Part shown: positions 34,741 through 64,000 of the stretch, in pieces | Layout of the letters: every line of letters begins with the position of its first letter | How positions within the stretch are numbered: position 1 is the stretch's first letter | NCBI RefSeq assembly: GCF_033807715.1 | Contig: NC_084587.1 | Coordinates: forward strand, 26,117,517-26,181,516 | DNA from: Cololabis saira | Lineage: Eukaryota > Chordata > Actinopteri > Beloniformes > Belonidae | Length of the DNA: 64,000 bases | Reading direction: 5' to 3' | Notes under the pieces: generated by a model | Seen by the model: the letters and a program-made list of their open reading frames with translations, nothing else | What the model was told of the DNA's origin: nothing | Database searches by the model: none | Position numbers and translations under genes: made by a program

Positions 34741-37700
34741 GCTACTACTACTACTACTGCTACTGTCATTTAGCTTTCTGTGAATTAATCTTCTGTGCTT
34801 TTTCCATTTTACTTTTACTGTGGGTGGTATCTGTCTGACCATGAAGACCTTCTTGGCCATAGTAAAAACAAGGCATTATTTAGCTTCTCCCAGCAGTGGA
34901 GCTATCAATATACCAACCTGAAATAGCTCTGTGTGGATCAATACCATTTCTTGCCATTCAAAAGAAAAGCCTATTTGCATGAAATTAACCTGTTAAAAAA
35001 CATGTTTTAGTTGTAACTTTCAGTACTTCAGTAACTCTTTCCCAGAATCAGCATCTACTGTAGATTAGCCACCTAGAATCTTTAACACAGGCAGGTGGGA
35101 CCACCTGCTTGGCATCTTTTTCTGGTGCACGTCCAATAGTGTCCTGCCAGCTATGGGGTTGTCAGCTGGGAGCCACCGTTCACCGATGTTTCGCTCCTTT
35201 AACCCCTGAACCTAGCTTGGGATGTCTCACCACTTTAAAAGAAGATTGAAGAGGATAAAAGAACCCTTATCCTAACCCTAACCACAAGTCAGTTTAAACC
35301 TTAACCCTAAAATCAAGTTTTAACCCTCATAAATGACTTAAAACCTTTTACATCCACAACTCCATGTGCACATTTATTGGAAGTCCTCATGGCTTGGTTT
35401 CTTGTCAGGTTGTGGTCCCCATATGAATATAAAAACAAACACACACACAGGCATAATGGTCTGAGGAACAAAAGGCTTTCACATGCCATTGTGAGCCTGT
35501 TCTCATGTGCCTGTCAGATAACCGAGCATCCCTCCCTGCAGGTTTTCTCCATAGTGGTGTTCGGCTGCATTGTGAACGAGGGCTACATCAACATCGGCAG
35601 CGAGCGCTTGCTCTGCGTCTTCAACAACAACGCTGATGCCTGTAACTACGGAGTCACTGTGGGCGTGGCCTGTTTCCTTGGCAGCATCTTTTTTCTGATC
35701 CTGGATTTTTACTTTCCCTCCATGAGCAACATCAGGGACAGAAAACGTGCAGTGCTGCTGGACCTGGCCTTCTCTGGTACTCAACACGTACAGTAAACGA
35801 TGTTAATGCTCAATTCTAAACTCATGTCTTGTCCAAACATAAAAAGAACTGGAAGCTGTATCTATTTTTAATATGCAATAGTACAATGCAACCAAATATG
35901 AGATGTCTGATTAGAAGTTTGAGTTCTATTGTGTCTTAAAAATGGAAATCAATTTACCTCAGAAAACACATAACAGTCCCGTTTCCATCATCCAGGTATC
36001 GCAAGCTTCCTGTGGTTTGTTGGCTTCTGTTTTCTGGCCAATCAGTGGCAGGCGACGTCTCCAGACGAGCTGCCGTTAGCCCAGGGCTCCGACGCCGCTA
36101 GAGCCGCCATCGCTTTCTGCTTCTTCTCTATCCTCTCCTGGGTGTGTATTTGTTTATAAACACCTGTTCTTTTTTGTGCTTTGCCGGTCTTCACCGTAGT
36201 CATCTCACATTATAGCTGAATAATTTGTGTCATCACATACATGTGTTTTCAGGGTTAACAGTGTCGGCCATTAACACATTTAAGAGCGTTTCCTTCATGG
36301 GGCGTAAACTCCCCTCCCTCCCATTTTCCTTTTTGCAAAAACTTCCACATTCGTTTTGTATTGTCCATCTTCCAGATGTGTGATTTTGTGTGTGTACAAG
36401 ACGATGTCAGTTATGCCTTTCTGATTGAATTATAGACGGAGCGCCAAAGAACAGTCAGACAGTCACCTGATTTACTATCCACAACTATTTTACCACTAAA
36501 TCTACTGCGGCCATTAATCTCACTGTCAGAAAACATTGAGATACTAAGTTGTAATTCTGTCAACGAAATACCATTTTTTCTTTTTTCTAACTCTTTTAGT
36601 CCATTAAAACATTTTTCTTTTGACAGCTCAGTGGAGAATAATTTGATAGTTCCTGTGTGGAAGATTTGTACCATGTCACAGGGACAGTTAAACACGATGG
36701 GATAAGTTATGTATTTATTCGTTTCCCCCCACCCCCCACCCGCAGCCTGCCTTTGAAATCAAAACAAGTAAAAGCTCAAACAATAGCATTAGTTTAGGCC
36801 ATTAAAGAGTTCAGATTATGCTAATTTAACTTGGGGGATCTTATATAAAGTTTTTTCGTTTTTAAATTTTCACATTACAACACCATTGTACCTCCAGTCA
36901 CATCCTGTCTATTAAGGTTTGTTTAAGCTCTTGTCTCTTTGAGGGCTCACTTCCTTTTGAACTTGTTGATCAAAAATGTTGACTGCTGTGTTTAGCCAAT
37001 GCTCAATTAGCACAAGCAGCTGCTTAGCTAAGCTTCGTCTTTGGAAGCATCTGGGTCAACCCCCGGCCACTCACAGTGGTCTGTTAGTTAAATTAACTAC
37101 ATAATAAAACACATTCTCTTTAAAATATTAATAATATGCTCTCATAGGTGTTTATTCACAGCTCAGCAGCTACGTTCAGAAGTCTAGACAGTGCTAAGCA
37201 CCAAGTAGAAAAAGTGATGGCAGCTAAGCATTAGCTATGCCAGTCATCAATCAAAAGCTATGTAGCTAATGAAACCAAAACCACTTTTTGAATCAGGCTG
37301 TAAACATTTTTATTTTGGGAAATTTTAACATGGCAGATGCTGGAAATTGACTCCATTTTGGAGCCTGTCCCCAGTGGACAGCTGAGGAACTGCAACTTTT
37401 CTTCGTTCCTCAATGGATTTAACCTGAAAGTTGGAATGTTGGGACTTAATCGGACACCAGGGACTGAAACATAAAGTTTACATGTGGTCAGAAGAACTCA
37501 AAATAATTCAGGAGAACTACATAGAGTGGCTTTAAGAAAAAGAAGAAAAGTCTGTTGTGCATACCAGGAGTTACAGTCTCTTCAGAAATGGTGTCCTCTG
37601 TGGGAGTAAATAACTGCTTTTCCTAATTTTGCCAATGTCTTTTAGTGTGTAAATTTGCATCTCTTTTACACAAGGAAAATCCATGCATTTAGGCACTGCC

Positions 37701-38743
37701 ATGGTGGAATATAATATATAACCCAGAAACTCAGGCTTACATATCCCTGTGTTTCAAATGCACATGGCACGGTAGATGTTACGCCAAAAAGGTTTCAGAA
37801 CACTGGCAAGAAATAATGTTGCTTTTGTGTTTGTGAGTTTGGTTTTACTATGATGTCACTGGATTGTACAGACTGGAATACGCCTCCCCACCCAGGCAGC
37901 ATCTCCAATTACAATGAAAATGGCAGGCCCTGCTTTTGCTACTTTCATGTATTTATGTTTTTTTTTTTCTTTTATGCTCTGTTTGTGTAAAGAAGAAAAA
38001 AAAACATCTCATTTTGGCTTGATAGTAGTTACACAGGGTTTTTTTAGTGTGCCAAAATGTGTCCAGTCCACAGAGTCCAAAGGCTTTCATTTTGAAGAAG
38101 ACGATTAAATAACCCAGGTTTCAAAGAGCTGAGATTAAACTTCTTGGTTGAGAGACACTGAATCATCACACTTTCTATGTGAATAATATGGTCACATTAA
38201 TTTGAGCAGCTAAGATCCACTCAATGTTTTTTTTCCCCATTTGAACAGTACTAGAAGCCAATATTTTTTAAGGAGTTTAAGACAAAGTCAGGATATCTTG
38301 ACCATTTTTGTGCCATGTGGATCTCAGTATTTGTTAAGCATGTACAAAAACACTAGATTTTAATGAATTACTTGACTTTGCTCGAATGTGCTGCCATGAC
38401 TCAGACCAGTCTGTAACAAGTCCCCAATATTTACAAAAAGTGCATTACAGACTGCCTCTCTATAGAGTTATATAGGGTCATAATTCCTGTATGTGTGTCT
38501 GTTTGTTACTTACAGGCTGTGCTGACCCTGAGTGCCCTTCGACGCTTCTTGACTGGCAGCAACACTAACTTATTCACTTGGCAACACCTGGAACCAGCTC
38601 CAAGCAATGCTCGGGCAACACCCTACCCAATCCCCAATGGTGCAACCATAGTAACCACCAATCCCTATCAAGCCCCGCCTTTCACCGAAACCTTGGACCC
38701 CCAGAAACTCACACAACAAAGACCCATGGCTCCTGCCTTCTAG
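33178..38743 (+). CDS. syngr3: Synaptogyrin-3
   Basis: A four-pass membrane protein of synaptic vesicles; mammalian synaptogyrin-3 is neuronal and associates with the dopamine transporter. Exons: 33178-33282, 35542-35776, 35996-36141, 38516-38743; 714 nt, 237 aa, GT-AG junctions. The N-terminus has FDPVAFFTHPRTILRLMSW. It is followed by TM1 (VFSIVVFGCIVNEGY), a luminal loop with CVFNNNADAC, TM2 (GVTVGVACFLGSIFFLIL), the RDRKRAVLLDLAFSG linker, TM3 (FLWFVGFCFLANQW), TM4 (ARAAIAFCFFSILSW plus AVLTLSALRRF), and a cytosolic tail with PPFTETLD, a signature I recognise from SYNGR3. Human SYNGR3 is 229 aa. The start is the first ATG (AGGAGGGATGG context). It lies next to cacna1h, tail to tail. Which of the fish a/b duplicates it is cannot be told here. 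Confidence 0.93.
34673..34762. repeat. (TAC)n trinucleotide repeat in syngr3 intron 1
   Basis: About 28 TAC units with two GCT interruptions. Tyr-, Thr- and Ser-rich frames are artefacts. Confidence 0.95.
37190..37490 (+). repeat. Dispersed repeat, copy 2 (syngr3 intron 3)
   Basis: Same family and orientation as 18385-18720. Confidence 0.6.
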
Positions 38744-39454
38744 AGACACATTTGCAGAGAGACAGAAAATAGAAGCCTGATTTAAATGCCACTGCACACA
38801 ATGCAGGCGTGGAAAACTTCCTGTCTTACTGTGTGTTGGGTTTCCATCCTCTCTCGGGCTTAGAGCAAGATTCTGGGTTGTCTCTTGCTAGATCTATTTT
38901 CACCGTGATAACCGCTGGCTAAGCTTAGTTAGTTAGTAACTCTCTGTGTCAAGAACAATTGTCCACTGTTCACATACACAGATTTTGATGCACGCAAATG
39001 CAGCTGTACTCACTCACACCTGAATCCACACCTGGACACACGGACACATAGAAACACCTCGACTGCATGTTCATATGGTGACGTCCAGATTAATCTTGAT
39101 GTAGGTCAGTGAAGACGCTCCATCTGTGTTGTGAAAGGAGTCAGTGGGAAAAATGCGGAAGACAACAAGGTTGTGCTACTGCTGTGATCTGTTTCTCTTC
39201 TTCCCTATTCAGTCTGACCAATGAGAATCGCCCCCAGAGACATGTGGCCTCCCATTGGCTGAAATTCAGTCGGCTTCACCAATTGATCGTGAACAAAGGA
39301 AAGCGGGGGCAGAAGTAGCAGAAAATAGTTTGCTTTCTTGGCAAGTAAATACAAGCAGGACTTTCTTGATTCATTCTGGATGCTATGGAATTTCAGTGTG
39401 AAATATTTATGTTACTAAATATTTGATTGTGATATGCTAAAAGGGTAAAAAGAA

Positions 39455-39460
39455 AATAAA
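39455..39460 (+). terminator. syngr3: syngr3 polyadenylation signal
   Basis: AATAAA 712 bases after the stop; nothing better lies closer, implying a 3' UTR of about 0.7 kb. Confidence 0.5.
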
Positions 39461-40838
39461 ATCTTCCCACCACCACCATGATCCCAGCTGTGAGTTTGCC
39501 TTCGTCACTTTATCTTTAAATTTGTTTTTCCCTCCTTCAATCTAAGAAATTGCTTATGACATAATTATGTATTGTGAACAAGATCTGAGGATGTGTTAGG
39601 CATATTAATTAACATCTGCTGGATGTCCATAATTAGAGTTGTGTTGAATTAATTAGCAGTAGAAGGCAGCTGCCATGTGTGTTAGCTTTATTTTTAGATA
39701 GAAATGTATGATGAGTGGACTGCAACCATGTCTGCTGTATTTGTTTAATCTCTTTGTAGGGACAGACAGAAGTAGAAGTAAGAGTCAAATGAAAGTCAGA
39801 CAGGAAGTGATTTTATTCCAGCTCTGTTCAGTCATATACTGCTCAGTGTGCATCGTTCCCTGCTTCCATGAACCTGCAGTACAAATATATAACATTATGA
39901 ACACTTATAATCAACATGCTGTAACAGTGACATCCTCATCATTCCACCTCCTCAGATAAACTGACATTCAAAAATGTAGAAATTCACCTTTAAAGTTCTT
40001 GCATCATCCCTGCTGTTTTTAATAAAATATAATCTACTCCTTTTTCTACAAAGTTTTACTTTATGCGCGGTTCCATCACCTGCATAAGCCCTTCTGTACG
40101 TGTCTCTATTATCACTCCACTGTCATGCAATTGAATCTCTTTAAATCTCAAGAGAAGGGTGCAGGCTCTGAGCTGGGACAGCAGGGGGCCCCGTGACTCC
40201 ACAGAGCTGTGATCACATCCACACCCAGCCGTGTCTGATCTACCTCTACCCTGAGAATACAAAGACCGAGAAAAGGGAATTTGAGGGGAGTCAGTTGAGT
40301 GAACATACAGCGGGGTGGGAGCGGAGGAAGGCGAGGTAGAAACTACTTAAGTCTAGGTCACACTACAGGGTTTTTACTGAAAGGTTCAGAGAGCAAAATT
40401 GACTTTTAAGATTATCAGGGTTGGGGGGGATACAGGTGTGGCAGTTCTCCACATAAAAATCAACAACATATCCAGGCGTTGTAATCTGTGAGCAACCGAG
40501 CAATGTCCAGTGGCAGTTTATTGAAGATCAAAATACCGGAAAAGCAGAACATGGCTCTCAGTTAAAAAAAATCCCTCTTTTTAAAAGTATTTCCACCTTT
40601 TTAAGGGAGGTGGGGGTCTCAGGGGGTTAAGTCTTTAATAAATACCTATATTATTAAGTGTGCATTTACAAATTGAGCCTTTTTTAAATATAACATTCGT
40701 CAGCATCATTAAGTATTGCAAGTTTATTACTTAAAAATCTCTTTTGTTAAGACAATCTGTAATCTTAGCAGCAAGGGAAAAGGGGGAAAAACAGGGAAAT
40801 TTCCCTCAAAGTTCCGACAAATTAGAAAGCGATTTCAT
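39461..40838. other. syngr3-cacna1h intergenic region, nothing recognised
   Basis: The two genes converge here. No exon or complete repeat is evident. Part may belong to the cacna1h 3' UTR. Confidence 0.4.
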
Positions 40839-41330
40839 AAAGGAGACATATTATGTCCTGTTTTTTAAAGATAAAAATGTTTGCCCAGTTTCCTGGGGTC
40901 CTTGTGGAATGTCGGACATGTTTTGGTCAAAATATCACAGATACAGTACAAAAGCACCCCCTCCAGCTACGTTTGTTAAAACTCTGTTTAGAGCAGCTGG
41001 TTTTAGGGGGTGGAGTCAGATGGTTGACACTCCACCTCCCTTTCTGCAGGTGGTATCACTTTTGAAATTAGTGTTACAACTTTGCGCTACGCACTTCAGA
41101 TGTACAGTGAATGCTCCATGATGTGAAGTTGGATGGAGATAAAGATGGAGAAGTCTGTGGCATTACAGTACCCTGTAAATCTGAGCCACTCACAGAATGA
41201 CTTGTTGGCCTCATATAAACTGACAGCGTTTTGTTATGTCAGAGCTTTTGATGTGGCAGCAAACGCACATGTATATGCTCTAAATCAAAGATAATTTTAT
41301 TTATTTTTCATAATATGTCTCCTATAAAAT
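40839..41330. repeat. MITE-like repeat with short inverted ends
   Basis: The left end AAAGGAGACATATTATG and right end CATAATATGTCTCCTAT are inverted repeats of about 15 bases. A fish-typical noncoding interior lies between. No clear target duplication was found. Confidence 0.5.
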
Positions 41331-42015
41331 GGAGGTTTTGTTATGTTTTTGGGCCGCTATAATAAGGAATAACTGATCAATTTTCAAACAAAAAGCAATT
41401 TAAAGTTCCAACTATATGTTTTTTTCCTTGCTCTAACATTCAGAAAATAAATAATTATAAATGAGACAAAAAAGTAATCTTGGTCCCTTAAAGATAAACA
41501 GATTGCCTGGTTCTTCAAGTAAATGGACTAATTGCATTTAAAATAACCAATAATGACAGAATAAGCTGTCTTTGCCGACATGTCCTTGTGCACACTAGAG
41601 ACTCTGTCAGTAACTGAATCTCCTCTCTTCTCTTGTATTCTGACCTAGGCTTGAGGTGAAGGAACGGATGAGTGAGCGGAGAGGGGAGAGCAAGCATGAG
41701 GGAGATCAGCAATTGAGTAAATATCGCTGGGTCATGGCTACTGTGTCTGAACTAAAGCTAGAAATATGACAGAAGAAAAGAAAACTTCTTCTTGTGTGCA
41801 TTTTGTATGCAAGCAGCAGAAAGGAGTCTTTTGACAACATACACACAGTGTCCGTGGGTTCTGCTAAAACACCCTGTGAAAACTCCTGTGGGTGGAAAGA
41901 CTGAGGGACAAGACAGGAAACGGGTGTCCTTCCTTTTTTGGATTGCCGCTCCCAGTCCGTCCCGTGTGTGCTTCAGCAGCACATTTGTTTCATCTAACCC
42001 CGTCACTGTGTTTAT

Positions 42016-62150
<20,135 letters not shown>

Positions 62151-62650
62151 CTGTCACGAGTGCACAAGGACACAAGGAGAGAAACACATCCGTCATTTTC
62201 AGATTCATGCATCCCCATAGGTTAAGCTTTGATTCTGGATGGGAACATCACATAATGAGCTGAACAAAACCCAGAGCAGTTATAGTGAAAATGGAAGCAA
62301 CATGCGCTCAGATGCTGGTTCCCAAGCATCTTTTACATCTCTCTGTACACATGAGTGACATGCATTACCTGCATTTTTTGAGAGGATTGACTTCTATCAT
62401 CAAAGAGCTGTTTACAACTCCAAATCAGAAAAAGTTGTGGCAATATGAAAAATATCAAAAAAGAAAAAGGAAAATGCAGGTTTCCTATTTTTCCAAAAAA
62501 TGGCACGTTTTGTCTTGTAGACGTTATTTAATCTATCAATATACATCCATTACTGCATTTCAAGTCTTCAACACATTCTGAACAAGGTTGGTGGATTTTT
62601 ATAGCCCCAACATGTGATGAAATATTCTTAGGCAGAACATCATTGCTCCC

Positions 62651-63987
62651 CATACCTGCCAACATTGGGCTGTGAAAAAGAGGGAGATTTTCTGGGGTAG
62701 TGGTTGGAATGCTCCACTCACAACATCCCCACCCTGATATAAACAAGGTGACTTTTAATGAGCTTTAAATCCATAGCTACAATGAAATCTGCTAAAATGT
62801 ACCTCCCAAAATGATTCTACAGCCTTCTTGGAGCCAATTAAGTTTAGTATTAATAACAATAAAATACAATATTTGTAGAATTTTCCAGGTTCCCTTTGTC
62901 ACCCAAGGACCTGTTGTAATTGTAGGTGTCAGACTTTGCAGCTTCAATCACTTTCTTGGAGGGTACATACTTGTGGCCAGGGCTGGTATGGTTTATCCTG
63001 CAAGAAAGGAGTGCGCAAAGAGTAGAATTATCCATACTCATTGTGTTTCCTGTGAGGATCTTTTTCACCATGCTGAATGAGCTCTCTGAGCTTCATTGCT
63101 GTGAGAGATGCAGACCATTGCCTTCATCAGTGATGCCAGATTTGTAAAGCTCTCCTCTTTCCCTAGAAGAACCCAGAACCTTCAACTCTCTCTTCCTGTG
63201 GGAGATCCATCCTTGCTTGCTATGACTTGATTCTCCACCAACTCTTCCTTCAGCTTTTTTTCAAAGCATTTTCTCAAACAAAACAAATTTTCAAATAACA
63301 AAATAACATATTTGAACCATTTTCCAAACAATAAAATAACTGAAAAAATCTGAAAAATGGTTCAAATATGTTATTTTGTAACTTGACATTTTTAAAATAT
63401 GTTTATGTAATGCTTTGCTGATGAGATAATATATTTCTCTATTTTTCTTATTTTTGTGAGGGGGATATATATTGTTTTTAGGCACTACCTTGTTCTCTAT
63501 AGCTGATATAACATGAATTACTGTGGGATCAATAAAGTTCTTATTTTTGCCATCTGAGAAAATTAAATATATTATATTTGGTGCCTAACTGTTTCCCAAG
63601 TATATTAGTGCGTGTGTGAATGAATAAATGAGACGTAAAACGTAAATTTCTTTGTAGAAAGGCGCTTTATGAAAATAAGTCCATTCACTTGTATTAGTTT
63701 ACAGCGCAGTCTTGAACATCCAATATGGCGGCGACGTTGACGTATCGCAGCAGCTCCATGGGGCGGAGCTTGGACGTAGGCAGTGCTTTTGGGTTGGGTT
63801 GCCAGGTTTGTCAGGAACCCGTTAATATAATACATCCATGCAGGAACCCTGACACGTGAAACACCATTGACTCATTTCACTTTAAAATCGGGAGATAAGC
63901 GGGAGAAATTACAAATCGGGAGCAGGGCGGGAGAAATGGTTGAAAATCGGGAGACTCCCGCTTAAATCGGGAGTGTTGGCAGGTATG
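62651..63987. mobile_element. hAT-type element with 8-bp target duplication
   Basis: The ends CATACCTGCCAACA and TGTTGGCAGGTATG are perfect inverted repeats. TTGCTCCC flanks both sides (62643-62650, 63988-63995). The right subterminal region repeats AATCGGGAG four times. No transposase is recognised. Confidence 0.9.
63298..63379. repeat. Perfect 26-bp inverted repeat (hairpin)
   Basis: Arms at 63298-63323 and 63354-63379, loop 30 bases, arm core AACATATTTGAACCA. It could be the closed ends of a small nested palindromic element inside the hAT copy. Confidence 0.85.
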
Positions 63988-64000
63988 TTGCTCCCACTGC

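Noticed and set aside
62151..62650. Possible further upstream cacna1h exon within the window
   Set aside because: No frame with IIIS1 or II-III linker sequence and proper splice sites was found between 62151 and the hAT element.

Overview
This is a stretch of a ray-finned (teleost) fish nuclear genome. Long (AT)n, (AC)n and (GGAA)n microsatellites, split genes with GT-AG introns, and many fish-type hAT, Harbinger-like, Tc1 and LINE remnants all point that way. There are no prokaryotic features, CRISPR arrays, rRNAs or tRNAs that I can see. All splice models below were built by hand from the sequence, and each complete gene closes in frame.

Five protein genes are readable. From the left on the + strand they are: percc1 (2004-2831, one coding exon); pdia2, a catalytically intact pancreatic-type protein disulfide isomerase (4398-10118, 11 exons, 556 aa, ends KDEL); a LITAF-domain membrane protein gene (12591-16713, 4 exons, 182 aa); a second PDI gene that I call pdilt-like (21363-29857, 11 exons, 517 aa, ends KDEL), in which both CGHC active sites are gone; and syngr3 (33178-38743, 4 exons, 237 aa). 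On the - strand, from the right edge back to 42016, lies the 3' part of a T-type calcium channel gene best matching cacna1h. It has 16 exons coding for 1056 residues, from segment IIIS2 to the C-terminus; its 5' part is outside the window.

From general knowledge, the human counterparts PDIA2, PERCC1, SYNGR3 and CACNA1H all lie in 16p13.3, so this looks like a conserved syntenic block. The genes do not form one pathway: percc1 is linked to gut enteroendocrine development, the two PDIs to ER protein folding, the LITAF-like protein to endosomal/lysosomal membranes, syngr3 to synaptic vesicles and cacna1h to low-voltage-activated calcium entry.

Most of the rest is transposon-derived. Several elements can be delimited to the base by target-site duplications: hAT-type at 12841-13450, 22242-22518, 57628-59264 and 62651-63987; an ISL2EU-like element at 14506-15201; a Harbinger-like 3.1 kb nested structure at 25961-29079; a TA-flanked MITE at 42782-43252; and a 5'-truncated L1-like LINE at 55520-56543. 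The points most worth a second look are the PDI with no catalytic cysteines but an intact reading frame, the shared intron phases tying it to pdia2, the 66-bp repeat inside the cacna1h coding sequence, the GGAA higher-order repeat inside a hAT element, and the nested transposons.
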